Program-made: the position numbers and the translations under genes | Notes under the pieces: generated by a model | Told to the model about the DNA's origin: nothing | What the model saw: only the letters and a program-made list of their open reading frames with translations | Databases searched by the model: none | Assembly: GCF_001544915.2 (NCBI RefSeq) | Contig: NZ_FCOE02000058.1 | Coordinates: forward strand, 1-35,007 | Origin: Caballeronia pedi | GTDB taxonomy: Bacteria > Pseudomonadota > Gammaproteobacteria > Burkholderiales > Burkholderiaceae | Direction: 5' to 3' | DNA length: 35,007 nt | In this document: positions 7,933 to 16,552 of the stretch, piece after piece | Layout: each line of letters begins with the position of its first letter | Position numbering within the stretch: position 1 is the first letter of the stretch

Positions 7933-8257
7933 ATTGCTGCTCCAGATACATCCAGAGGCGCTCACCTGAATTTTCCCACGCGCCTAAAGCGACCAAACCA
8001 GGAAAAACGCATGGCAGAGTGATCTCCTTGAATTTAAGGCATATTGTGACATAAATTCAAGGCGTCCTCCGAAGCGGACCGACCGTGCGACAATCTGCCC
8101 GTGCTTCGCTCTGACCCGACATCCATTCGAATTTCCTTCGACTTGCGTTGCCGACCAGAGACAGCTCATGCAATACGATGAACAGAAGGTGCGCATCACG
8201 CAAACACCGTTCAATATGGTCTTTCCGGCGCAAGCATGACGGTAGCTCCAGTGCTCA
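7933..8257. other. Gene-free interval between small secreted protein and MmgE/PrpD operon
   Basis: This 325-base stretch holds no convincing gene. Its clearest content is the 11-bp inverted repeat listed separately, in a locally AT-richer section (8020-8062). A minus-strand frame at 7984-8214 and a 23-codon plus-strand frame at 8168-8239 were judged chance frames. No U-rich terminator was seen after the MmgE/PrpD gene. Confidence 0.6.
8026..8062. repeat. Perfect 11-bp inverted repeat, CCTTGAATTTA-N15-TAAATTCAAGG
   Basis: The arms are 8026-8036 and 8052-8062 with no mismatch, separated by 15 bases. The spacing is too wide for a tidy small hairpin and no T-run follows, so it is not a classical terminator. 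Two symmetric half-sites 26 bases apart centre to centre suggest a dimeric or tetrameric regulator. It lies upstream (minus-strand sense) of the 80-residue secreted protein, and downstream of the MmgE/PrpD operon. Confidence 0.75.
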
Positions 8258-9634
8258 CTAGCTGATTTCGATCTCGCACGACCCGGCGCGTCCCGCGAGC
8301 AGGCGTTCGAGCACTTTCACGTCCGCGCATTCTTCGACATTCAACACGGCGTGCGCCAGTGAACCGGCTGCATCGGTTCCGATCACATCGGCCGCAAGAC
8401 TCCGGTACTTCGTCAGCAGTTGCGTATCGCTCAGTGGACGGCGCGGGTCGCCCAGCGGGATCGTCGCCTGAAGCGAGCGCACGGTGCCGTCGGCGTACGT
8501 GACGGTGACTTCCGGTTCGTCGAGATCGGCAAGCGATGCATCGGGTTCCAGGACGATGCGCTGCATCATCGACGCAATGCGCTCGTCCTCGCGCGCACGT
8601 CCGACGAATGCCTCGATGCCCGCATGGCCGAACACGAGGGTAGCGGCGAGCGCATAGGGCATGCTCATTTGCGCCGATGCCAGATTGACCGGCTCGCGGT
8701 CGCCGCACATCCCGTGAACGAATTCGCTGAGCTTCACGCGCACATGCGCGACGGGGCCGCCACTGGCCAATTCCATGAGCGCATCCAGCGCCGAATGAAT
8801 GCTGCGGCAGCACGCATGCGGCTTGATCGAGCAGCGCATGATCTTCCAGTTCGTGCCGAGTTCCGCGACGAGCGCTTCGGGACTCGCCGAATCGGGCGCG
8901 AACGTGCGCAGGAAACCGCCCCACACGTCCTCGAAAATGCGGGTCGCGCCGCTCATACCCTGCGCCGCGAGCAACGCCGCCGTGAGGCCGCCTTCCGCCG
9001 CGCGTCCGGAATGCAGGCGCTTGGTCTGCGAGCCGTCGTGGATGAACCCCCAGAGTCCTCCCGCGAAGCTCGCCGCGTGCCCGAGCGCCGCGCCGATGCC
9101 GCGCGCATCGAGACCGAGCACGCGCGCACTCGCGGCGGCGGCGCCGAATACGCCGCAGGTCATCGTCGAATGCCAGCCGCGTCCGTTGTGCGCTGAGTAG
9201 CCGCCGCACGCTTCGAGCACGCGCCGCGCGATGTCGTAGCCGAGCACGATCGCGTGCAGCAACTCGCGGCCGGATACGGACCGCTCGACACGGCCGAGCG
9301 CCGCAAACACCGCCGGGACGACGACCGCACCCGAGTGATCGCAGCCGCCGGAATCGTCGAGTTCGAGCGCGTGCGCCGCGATGCCGTTGATGAACGCGGC
9401 GTCGCGTGCATTCGTGCGTCGCGATGTGCCCCATATGATGGCGTCGCCGGTCGAGTCCATCACCGAGCGCGCAGCTCGCGCCGGCTCAGTGCGCGCGCCC
9501 GCGAGCGCCGCGCCGAGCGTATCGACCAAATGCCGTTTCGCTTTCCCGACGACCTCATGCGGCAGATCATCGAACGACGAATCCGCGATGAAGTTCGCCA
9601 GCCGTTCCGATAGAAAGTGCTCCCGCTTGTTCAT
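8258..9634 (-). CDS. MmgE/PrpD family protein
   Basis: Predicted 458-residue cytoplasmic protein of the MmgE/PrpD family, whose characterised members are 2-methylcitrate dehydratase (PrpD) and cis-aconitate decarboxylase. Matching segments are VDTLGAALAGARTEPARA near the start, the helical GIAAHALELDDSG (about 88-100), GYDIARRVLEA, RGWHSTMTCGVFGAAAASARVLGL, and the C-terminal domain with VTYADGTVR. The ATG at 9634 overlaps the upstream gene's stop (ATGA), and a longer frame upstream is rejected. Last gene of the seven-gene operon. Family members dehydrate or isomerise tricarboxylic or related acids, so it may process the carbon skeleton released by the upstream enzymes. Substrate unknown. Confidence 0.9.
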   Translation of the reverse strand: MNKREHFLSERLANFIADSSFDDLPHEVVGKAKRHLVDTLGAALAGARTEPARAARSVMDSTGDAIIWGTSRRTNARDAAFINGIAAHALELDDSGGCDHSGAVVVPAVFAALGRVERSVSGRELLHAIVLGYDIARRVLEACGGYSAHNGRGWHSTMTCGVFGAAAASARVLGLDARGIGAALGHAASFAGGLWGFIHDGSQTKRLHSGRAAEGGLTAALLAAQGMSGATRIFEDVWGGFLRTFAPDSASPEALVAELGTNWKIMRCSIKPHACCRSIHSALDALMELASGGPVAHVRVKLSEFVHGMCGDREPVNLASAQMSMPYALAATLVFGHAGIEAFVGRAREDERIASMMQRIVLEPDASLADLDEPEVTVTYADGTVRSLQATIPLGDPRRPLSDTQLLTKYRSLAADVIGTDAAGSLAHAVLNVEECADVKVLERLLAGRAGSCEIEIS

Positions 9635-10512
9635 ACGATGGTGTTCCTGTGACGCTCGAAGATCTCGACCGGATGCCCGGGCTCGTTGGCATTGCATCGC
9701 TCACGCCACCACGACGCGGCCTGCGCGCCGGTCGCGAACCAGACATCGCCGCGTGCGCGCATCGTCGCGAGCAAGGCGCGCAGCACGCCGATGCGCCCCG
9801 CCGTCCCGATGATCTCCGGATGCAGCCGCATCACGAAGCACAGGCCGAAGCGATGAAACGCCTCGAAGTCGCGCGTCCAGTTGCCGAGCACTTCGCGATA
9901 CGACGCGATGCGCGACTGTCCGACCGGCACGGGCGGCGCGAGATTGAAGGCGAAGTAAGGCTCGTCTTCGAGTTCCACGTGCAGCGGCAATTCGATCAAC
10001 GGCGCATCGTGATGGTGGTAAGGCAGGTCGTCGCCGTGCCACGTCGAAGTCCATGTGATGCCGCGCGCGTGCAAATGCGCGGCGAAGCCCGGCGCCCAGT
10101 TGCCGGTGAACGGACGAAAGCCCGCGGGCGAACGCCCGAGCGCTTCGGCGAGCGCCGCGTGCCCGCGATCGAACGCATGCTGCTGCTGCGCTAGATCGAG
10201 CGTATCGAAGTCCTCGCAGGCATCGCCGCTGATACCCAATTCGTGACCTCCCGCGTCGATAAGCTCGACGAGATCGCGATGCGTGCGCACGACCTGTCCA
10301 GGCACGAACCAGCTCGAAGGCACATCGTATTCAGCGAGCGTCGCGAGCAGGCGATCCACGCCGCGCTTCGCGCCATAGCGCCACACGGACAACGATTTCT
10401 CGCGGCCCTCGATAGCCGGCGCTTGCGTGCGAATGCCGAGATCGTCGTTGAAATCGACGGTGAGAATCACGGCCGAACGTGCGCCATTGGGCCATTTCGC
10501 ATCGTTCCTCAT
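9631..10512 (-). CDS. NodB-fold (polysaccharide deacetylase-like) hydrolase lacking the His-x3-His metal pair
   Basis: Predicted 293-residue protein. It shares the full layout of its neighbour at 10509-11363: the first Asp motif (LTVDFNDDL, about 17-25), GGHELGISGDACEDF (from 88), GFRPFTGNW (131-139), RIASYREVLGNW (201-212) and RLHPEIIGTAGRIG near the end. At the positions of the neighbour's two metal-binding histidines it has Ser95 and Cys99. The known members most like this pair act on cyclic amides (cyclic imidases; PuuE allantoinase, reported metal-independent) rather than on sugars, so a cyclic amide or imide hydrolase is a better guess than a chitin-type deacetylase. The start overlaps the upstream stop as ATGA. 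Confidence 0.85.
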   Translation of the reverse strand: MRNDAKWPNGARSAVILTVDFNDDLGIRTQAPAIEGREKSLSVWRYGAKRGVDRLLATLAEYDVPSSWFVPGQVVRTHRDLVELIDAGGHELGISGDACEDFDTLDLAQQQHAFDRGHAALAEALGRSPAGFRPFTGNWAPGFAAHLHARGITWTSTWHGDDLPYHHHDAPLIELPLHVELEDEPYFAFNLAPPVPVGQSRIASYREVLGNWTRDFEAFHRFGLCFVMRLHPEIIGTAGRIGVLRALLATMRARGDVWFATGAQAASWWRERCNANEPGHPVEIFERHRNTIV

Positions 10513-11363
10513 GCGCTTGCCTGCCCGCTCGAGCGCCACCAGTCGGCGACTTCGCTGCCGGTCGCGAACCATGCGTCGCCCGCCGCGAGCATGTGATCGA
10601 TCAAGCCTTCGATGAGCGCGATACGCCCGGGTTTGCCCGACACCTTCGGATGAAACAGCGTGGTCATGCAAAGCCCCTCTTCATGCGAGCCATCGAACTC
10701 GCGGCGCCAGTTGTCGAGCGTCGTCTCGTAGCTCGCGATACGATCGAGGCCCGCGGGAAAGTCCGGCCTGCGCTGATAAGCGAGCGATGCATAATCGTCC
10801 AGCTCCCAGCGCGCGGGAATCTCGATCAGACCGCTCTGCGCATCAAGCACATAGGGACGATCGTCGCCGCGCATCGAACTGGAATAGCGCACGCCGAACT
10901 CCGCGAGAATGCCTGCGGTCTCGGCAGTCCAGTCGCCCGATGGCGTGCGAAAGCCGACCGGACGCACGCCGAGATGACGCTCGAACAGGTGTGTCGATAT
11001 CTCCATCACCTCGCGCTGGCGCTCCGGTGTGAGTGTCCAGAACGCCTCGTGCCGGTAGCCGTGATACGCGACTTCATGACCGCCTTGCACGATCTCGCGG
11101 CATTGCGACGGCCAGTTCTCCATCACCCACGCGGGAATGAAGAACGTCGCGCGCACGCCGCGTTCGCCGAGCACATCGAGAATCCTGCCGAGCGCGCGCC
11201 ACGGCCCATACGCGCCCAGCGTGAAGTACGCGGGATTGCGCCAGATCGAGCCGTCGAGCATGGCGGCGCCGGTCGGGCCGTCGAGATCGAACGCGAGCGC
11301 GATGCACGAACGCTTGCCATCGGGCCAGCGCGGCGTCGCGGATCGTGAATCAGTTGCTTGCAT
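10509..11363 (-). CDS. NodB-fold (polysaccharide deacetylase-like) hydrolase with intact metal site
   Basis: Predicted 284-residue cytoplasmic hydrolase; no signal peptide is seen. Metal and catalytic motifs are visible: FDLDG (25-29), His101 and His105 in AYHGYRHE, GFRTPSGDW (137-145) and FHPKVSGKPGR (His238). The FDLDG form of the first motif and the cytoplasmic location match the PgdA-like branch that includes cyclic imide hydrolases, not secreted chitin deacetylases. The start overlaps the end of the binding-protein gene by 14 bases, and the stop overlaps the next paralogue by 4. Together with the metal-degenerate partner it may form one enzyme or two successive steps. Substrate is inferred only. 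Confidence 0.88.
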   Translation of the reverse strand: MQATDSRSATPRWPDGKRSCIALAFDLDGPTGAAMLDGSIWRNPAYFTLGAYGPWRALGRILDVLGERGVRATFFIPAWVMENWPSQCREIVQGGHEVAYHGYRHEAFWTLTPERQREVMEISTHLFERHLGVRPVGFRTPSGDWTAETAGILAEFGVRYSSSMRGDDRPYVLDAQSGLIEIPARWELDDYASLAYQRRPDFPAGLDRIASYETTLDNWRREFDGSHEEGLCMTTLFHPKVSGKPGRIALIEGLIDHMLAAGDAWFATGSEVADWWRSSGQASA

Positions 11364-12186
11364 TGATCAGCGCCTTTTGAACGCCATGGTCCTGCAAGCC
11401 CCACTTGGCGAGTATCTTTTGATAGGTGCCGTCGGCGATCAACTGATCGAAGGCCTTCGTCACCGCGTCGTTGGTGGCCGCGTTGTCCTTCGCCATGCCG
11501 ACGCCCATGTATTGCGACATGAACGGCGCGCCGATCGTCACGTAGGCGTTCTGATCGATCCGGTTCTGATACGGCATGGTCTCGCCGCCCTGCACGGCTG
11601 CGTCGAGCCGTCCCTGACGCAGTTGCATGCGCGCATCCGACGAACCATCGGTGCCGACAACGGTCACCGGCTTCTTGCCCGTCTTCACGCAATGTTCGTC
11701 ACTCCACGCCTTGATGTTCGTCGGAAACGAGGTGCGCCGGCTCGAACCGATCGTCTTGCCGCACAGCGTATCCATGTTGGGGAAATCGCCCGCGCGCGTT
11801 TTCAGCGCATAGAACTGCGGACCGCTCTTCAGATAGTCGAGAAAATTCACCGATGCGCGCCGCTCGGGAATATCCGTCATGCCCGACAAGATGATATCGA
11901 CGCGCTTTGTGGCGAGCGCGCTCAGCATCTGATCGAAGCTCGTTTCCTGCCATACCATCTTGACGCCCATCTTCGCGGCGAGCGCTTCGCCGAGATCGAT
12001 GTCGAAGCCGGTCAGCTTGTCGGTTTCCGGGTCCTTGAACTCGAACGGCGGATAGTTCGGCACCACGGCTGCGACGATTTCCTTCTTGCCGGGCGTGGAC
12101 GCCTGCGCGCTGGCCGCATCGACATGCAGCAGCGCGGTAACGCACATCAATGCACAGAGACTTTGCAAACGAAGAGTGGCTTTCAT
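11350..12186 (-). CDS. Polar amino-acid-type periplasmic binding protein (SBP family 3)
   Basis: Predicted 278-residue protein that captures an amino-acid-like ligand in the periplasm. The signal peptide is MKATLRLQSLCALMCVTALLHVDAASAQA. Family 3 marks are PNYPPFEFKDPETDKLTGFDIDLGEAL, ALATKRVDIILSGMTDIPERR and FDQLIADGTYQKILAKWGL near the end. Two cysteines in the second lobe (DTLCGKT and DEHCVKTG) may form a disulfide. The ATG at 12186 is chosen for the signal peptide; an upstream extension to 12237 has no role. It lies 47 bases after the ATPase and overlaps the first NodB-fold gene, so import and catabolism are coupled. Ligand unknown. Confidence 0.92.
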   Translation of the reverse strand: MKATLRLQSLCALMCVTALLHVDAASAQASTPGKKEIVAAVVPNYPPFEFKDPETDKLTGFDIDLGEALAAKMGVKMVWQETSFDQMLSALATKRVDIILSGMTDIPERRASVNFLDYLKSGPQFYALKTRAGDFPNMDTLCGKTIGSSRRTSFPTNIKAWSDEHCVKTGKKPVTVVGTDGSSDARMQLRQGRLDAAVQGGETMPYQNRIDQNAYVTIGAPFMSQYMGVGMAKDNAATNDAVTKAFDQLIADGTYQKILAKWGLQDHGVQKALINASN

Positions 12187-12233
12187 GAAACGCTCGCTCC
12201 GGAATCGATTGATTGAATAAGCTTCAGACGTTC

Positions 12234-12998
<765 letters not shown>

Positions 12999-13008
12999 GC
13001 GTGTCTCC

Positions 13009-13878
13009 TCACTGACGGCTCGACGCCCGGCCCGCGCCGCGCGCATAGCGCCGCTCGACCCGCGTCTGCAAAAACGAAAGCACCGTGACGACGACGAGAT
13101 ACCAGATCGCCCCGACGATCAGCAGCTCGATCACGCGTCCGTTCGCGTAGTAGATGTTCTGCGCGTTGTGCAGCATCTCCGCGTACTGGATCACGCTCGC
13201 GAGCGACGTGAGCTTGACCATGCCGACGAGCTCATTGCCGATGGGCGGCACGATCACGCGCATCGCCTGCGGAAGAATGATGCGGCGCAGTGCCTGAAGG
13301 CGCGGCATGCCGATCGACTTCGCCGCTTCGTATTGCCCGGTATCGACGGACAGCAGCCCCGCGCGCACCACCTCCGACGTATACGCACCCTGATTGATGC
13401 CCAGACCGAGAAGCGCCGCGAGAAACGGCGTCATGACATCGACCGTGCGCAGCGCGAACACGCCCGGAATGCCGATGGTCGGGAACACGAGTGCGAGGTT
13501 GAACCACAGGAGCAGTTGCAGAATGACCGGCGTGCCGCGAAAGAGCCACACGTAGCCCTGCGAGATGGAACTCAGCACCGGATTGCTGGAAAGCCGCATC
13601 ACCGCCGTGACGACGCCGAGCGTGATGCCCAATGCCATCGCGAGAATCGTCATGACGATGGTGTTGACGAGGCCCATCAGGATCGTGCGCGCGGTGAGAA
13701 AGCGCCCGACCGTCTGCCATTCGATCTGACCGCGCGCGAACGCCGCGACGATATATCCGATCACGACGATGATCGCCGCCGACGCCACATAGCGGCCCCA
13801 GTACCTGCGACGCACGCGTTCGAGCGTCGGCGGCTCCGTTGTCATCGAATGCTGCGCCTGCTCGGCTGCGCTCAACAT
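13009..13878 (-). CDS. Polar amino-acid-type ABC importer permease (HisM/GlnP-like)
   Basis: Predicted 289-residue inner-membrane permease. A hydrophobic segment at about 31-47 precedes the core domain, which begins near GLVNTIVMTILAMALGITLGVV and has the typical RGTPVILQLLLW motif. The EAA coupling loop is QYEAAKSIGMPRLQALRRIILPQAMR, followed by PPIGNELVGMVKLTSLASVI. GGAGG lies six bases before the ATG at 13878, which overlaps the lyase gene by 7 bases. Only one permease gene is present, so the channel would be a homodimer unless a partner is encoded elsewhere. Confidence 0.93.
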   Translation of the reverse strand: MLSAAEQAQHSMTTEPPTLERVRRRYWGRYVASAAIIVVIGYIVAAFARGQIEWQTVGRFLTARTILMGLVNTIVMTILAMALGITLGVVTAVMRLSSNPVLSSISQGYVWLFRGTPVILQLLLWFNLALVFPTIGIPGVFALRTVDVMTPFLAALLGLGINQGAYTSEVVRAGLLSVDTGQYEAAKSIGMPRLQALRRIILPQAMRVIVPPIGNELVGMVKLTSLASVIQYAEMLHNAQNIYYANGRVIELLIVGAIWYLVVVTVLSFLQTRVERRYARGAGRASSRQ

Positions 13879-15305
13879 GTCGGACCTCCGTATTCGTTTG
13901 CCCATTCGCTCTGCCGCGCGAGCGCCAGCTTCAGGCGATCGATCTGCTCGACGACGCGCGCCGGCGCCGTGCCGCCGAAGCCGCTGCGCGCATCCACGGC
14001 GGCTTCGAGCGTGAGGCGATCGAGCACGTCTGCATGAAGACGCGGATCGACCGCGGCGAGCAGGTCCGCCGTCACCTCGGACAACTCGATGCCGCGTTCC
14101 TCGCACGCCCGCACCAGCGCGCCGGTGATCTCGTGCGCCTCGCTGAACGGAATGCCTGCGAGCGCGAGCCAGTCGGCCACTTCGGTCGCGAGCGTGAAGC
14201 CGAGCGGCGCCTGCCTGCGCAATTCGTCGACGTTCACGCGCATCGTGCGGATCATGCCGGCCATCGCGGGCAGCGTGAGCGCGAGCGTGTCGATGCTGTC
14301 GAACGCGGCGTTCTTGTCTTCGGCGAGATCGCGGTTGTACGCGAGCGGCAGCGACTTGAGCGTCGCGAGCAGGCCGCTCAGATTGCCGATCAGACGCCCC
14401 GCCTTGCCGCGCGTGAGTTCCGCTATGTCGGAGTTTTTCTTCTGCGGCATGATCGAGCTGCCGGTCGCGTAGCCGTCGTCGAGCTCGACCCAGCGGAACT
14501 GGCGCGAGGTCCAGAGAATCACTTCCTCCGAGAGACGCGACAAGTCGACCGCCAGCATGCTCGTGACGAACAGGAATTCGGCGACGTGATCGCGCGCCGC
14601 GACGGCGTCGATCGAGTTTTCGCAGGGCTCGTCGTAGCCGAGCTCGCTTGCGGAGAGCGCCGGATTCACGCAGATGGCCGAGCCCGCGAGCGCCGCCGCG
14701 CCGAGCGGTGAACGCGCGCTGCGCCGGTCCCAGTCGAGCAGGCGATCGACATCGCGATAGAACGCCTGTGCATGCGCCAGCAACTGATGCGCGAACACCA
14801 CCGGCTGCGCCGGCTGCAGATGCGTGAAGCCCGTGCTGTAGCTGCGCAGATGCGCCTGCGCCTGAGCGACGAGCGCGTCCTGCAGCGCAATCACGTCGCG
14901 AGCGATCCTGCGCGCCTTGTCGCGCAGGAACAGGCGCAGATCGTTGGCGGCCTGGTCGTTGCGCGAACGTCCCGCGCGCAGCTTCGCGCCCGCCGCGCCG
15001 AGCCGTTCCGTCAGAACGCGTTCGAGGAACGTGTGCACGTCCTCATCGTGCGGCGACGGCGCGAGGCGCCCTTCGACGAATTCGGCGCGCACCTGCTCCA
15101 TTTCCTTCAGCAGGTCTTGCAGTTCGTCGGCGTTCAATATGCCCGCGCGCTGCAGCTCGCGGGCATGCGCCTTCGAGCCGGCCAGGTCATAAGGCGCGAG
15201 CCTGAAGAAGCTGTCCTCGGAGCGCGACAGCGCCTTGAGTTCGGCCGCGGGCGCCGATCTGAAACGTCCGCCCCACAGCCGTTCGGTCCCTTCCGTCACC
15301 TTCAT
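13872..15305 (-). CDS. Argininosuccinate lyase paralogue (aspartase/fumarase superfamily C-N lyase)
   Basis: Predicted 477-residue cytoplasmic lyase. Superfamily marks are GRSRNDQAANDLRLF (from 112), the catalytic-His segment TGFTHLQPAQPV (158-169) and the mobile catalytic-serine loop GSSIMPQKKN (282-291), followed by SDIAELTRGKAG. True ArgH usually has NPD after the loop; here it is NSD. The protein starts RLWGGRF, unlike the ArgH I remember from Burkholderia, and resembles actinobacterial ArgH more. ArgH relatives such as EDDS lyase split N-succinyl compounds into an amine and fumarate. As first gene of an import/hydrolase operon it is likely catabolic, not arginine-biosynthetic, but the latter is not excluded. 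GAGGA precedes the ATG. Confidence 0.9.
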   Translation of the reverse strand: MKVTEGTERLWGGRFRSAPAAELKALSRSEDSFFRLAPYDLAGSKAHARELQRAGILNADELQDLLKEMEQVRAEFVEGRLAPSPHDEDVHTFLERVLTERLGAAGAKLRAGRSRNDQAANDLRLFLRDKARRIARDVIALQDALVAQAQAHLRSYSTGFTHLQPAQPVVFAHQLLAHAQAFYRDVDRLLDWDRRSARSPLGAAALAGSAICVNPALSASELGYDEPCENSIDAVAARDHVAEFLFVTSMLAVDLSRLSEEVILWTSRQFRWVELDDGYATGSSIMPQKKNSDIAELTRGKAGRLIGNLSGLLATLKSLPLAYNRDLAEDKNAAFDSIDTLALTLPAMAGMIRTMRVNVDELRRQAPLGFTLATEVADWLALAGIPFSEAHEITGALVRACEERGIELSEVTADLLAAVDPRLHADVLDRLTLEAAVDARSGFGGTAPARVVEQIDRLKLALARQSEWANEYGGPTC

Positions 15306-15345
15306 GTCTCATCCTCGTCACGTTGAGTTCACGACGAGCATAGGC

Positions 15346-15366
15346 CTACAATTTTTTTGTTTGTAG
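15346..15366. promoter_or_regulatory. Putative LysR operator CTACAA-N9-TTGTAG
   Basis: Perfect 6-bp inverted repeat (arms 15346-15351 and 15361-15366) in the 127-base interval between the divergent lyase operon and the LysR gene. It is centred about 50 bases upstream of the lyase start and about 77 bases upstream of the LysR start. The right arm coincides with the -35 hexamer of the predicted LysR-gene promoter, so binding would both repress the regulator's own gene and be placed to activate the operon, as is typical for LysR systems. Confidence 0.5.
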
Positions 15367-15389
15367 CGAGATTTTGAACCTGCTTTAAT
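15361..15389 (+). promoter_or_regulatory. Putative promoter of the GcvA-type LysR gene
   Basis: Plus-strand TTGTAG (15361-15366) is followed after 17 bases by TTTAAT (15384-15389), with TGC directly before it, making an extended -10 (TGnTTTAAT). Transcription would begin near 15396, about 37 bases before the ATG. The -35 lies in the right arm of the CTACAA/TTGTAG repeat. Confidence 0.4.
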
Positions 15390-15432
15390 GAAGTTTTTCT
15401 CAGCATCCCGACCGTGAATTTGCCGAACGACC

Positions 15433-16320
15433 ATGCGTAGCCGCCTGCCGCCGCTCAATCCTCTGCGCGCCTTCGAGGCGACGGCGCGCCATGCCACCGT
15501 CGCGAAAGCCGCCGAGGAGCTGAACGTCACGGCGAGCGCGGTCAGCCATCAGGTGCGCGTGCTGGAGGAATCGCTCGGCGTCGACCTGTTCATCCGTTCG
15601 CGGGCGCGGCTCAAGCTCACGCCGGCGGGCGAAGCGCTGCTGCCCTCGGTGCGCGGCGCGTTCGAGATGATCGCCACGGCGGTCGCGAAGGTGGGCGAGA
15701 CGGTCGTCGCTGGCGATCTCGTCGTGTCGGCGCCGCTCTCGTTCACCTCGCGCTGGCTCGCGCGCCATATCGGCGACTTTCTGCATCGCTATCCGTCGAT
15801 CAAGCTGAAGTTGATTCCGTCGAACGACGACAAGGAAGTCTATTCGCCTGACGTAGACGTCTGCATCCGCTACGGAGAGGCGCACTGGAAGGACCGCTCG
15901 GTCACGCTGATCGAGCATCCGTCGCTCTATCCGGTGGTGAGTCCCGCGTTGATGAACGGCCCGAAGGCGATCCGCTCACCCGACGACCTGCGGCACTATG
16001 CGCTGTTCTGCGAGCACGCCGGTTCGTGGATGCGCTGGCTCATGGAAGCCAAGGTGGAGCATCCCGAACGCATGCGCATTCTGGAGATCGGCAACGCGCA
16101 TATCGCGGTCGAGGCCGCGCTGCACGGTCAGGGCGTCGCACTCGGCGACAGCATCTCCGTGCGCGACGATCTCGTCGAAGGCACGCTCGTGCGGCCGTTC
16201 AAGGCTACGGTGCCGTCGCGGCATCCGTATCACATCGTGCGGCCGCCGGAACGCGCAGATGCGCCGCTTGCATCCGTGTTCGTCTTCTGGCTCGAACAGC
16301 TGCTGAGTGAGTCGGCGTAA
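15433..16320 (+). CDS. LysR-family regulator, GcvA-like, divergent from the lyase/ABC operon
   Basis: Predicted 295-residue DNA-binding regulator. The N-terminus PPLNPLRAFEATARHATVAKAAEELNVTASAVSHQVRVLEESLG is the GcvA-type helix-turn-helix (about 7-50), followed by the wing FIRSRARLKLTPAGEALL. The effector domain has the GcvA-branch pattern DLVVSAPLSFTSRWLARHIGDFLHRYPSIKLKL and DVDVCIRYG. The ribosome site is weak. Divergent placement with a shared 127-base promoter region strongly suggests control of the lyase, importer, NodB-fold and MmgE/PrpD genes. The inducer would be the imported compound or a product. It is one of only two protein genes of any size on the plus strand. Confidence 0.93.
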   Translation: MRSRLPPLNPLRAFEATARHATVAKAAEELNVTASAVSHQVRVLEESLGVDLFIRSRARLKLTPAGEALLPSVRGAFEMIATAVAKVGETVVAGDLVVSAPLSFTSRWLARHIGDFLHRYPSIKLKLIPSNDDKEVYSPDVDVCIRYGEAHWKDRSVTLIEHPSLYPVVSPALMNGPKAIRSPDDLRHYALFCEHAGSWMRWLMEAKVEHPERMRILEIGNAHIAVEAALHGQGVALGDSISVRDDLVEGTLVRPFKATVPSRHPYHIVRPPERADAPLASVFVFWLEQLLSESA

Positions 16321-16502
16321 AACAGCGTGCGAACGGGCCGCATTGCGCGCCGCTTCGGATCACCGCGTAGAGATCGGTTCGTTTGGAATGGAAGTTATCG
16401 ATGCCCAGCGCACCACGGTGATACGAGGTGCCGCCCACTTCGTCTGGACTGCTTTCTTTTGCGAATACATGCTCCGCACCCATCGGCAGCGTAGGCGCGA
16501 AT

Positions 16503-16529
16503 AAAAAAGCCGCTCCACGGAGCGGCTTT
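16503..16529 (-). terminator. Rho-independent terminator of ilvD
   Basis: Perfect 11-bp inverted repeat AAAGCCGCTCC/GGAGCGGCTTT (arms 16506-16516 and 16519-16529) with a 2-base centre. Read on the minus strand, the stem is followed by a T-run and AT (16501-16508). It lies 23 bases after the ilvD stop. The rest of the 232-base interval 16321-16552 shows no gene. Confidence 0.9.
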
Positions 16530-16552
16530 CGATGCTGGCGGCTAACGCAGCC

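Noticed and set aside
7984..8214. 76-codon minus-strand frame overlapping the 11-bp inverted repeat
   Set aside because: Cys/Ser/Arg-rich with no signal, family or ribosome site; the repeat itself is better explained as a binding site.
8168..8239. 23-codon plus-strand frame starting MQYDEQKVRI
   Set aside because: It has only a weak purine-rich stretch before the ATG and nothing to support translation.
10509..11363. Secreted chitin/peptidoglycan deacetylase reading for the intact NodB-fold gene
   Set aside because: There is no signal peptide, the first motif is FDLDG, and the operon is an amino-acid import and lyase cluster; a cytoplasmic small-molecule amidase fits better.
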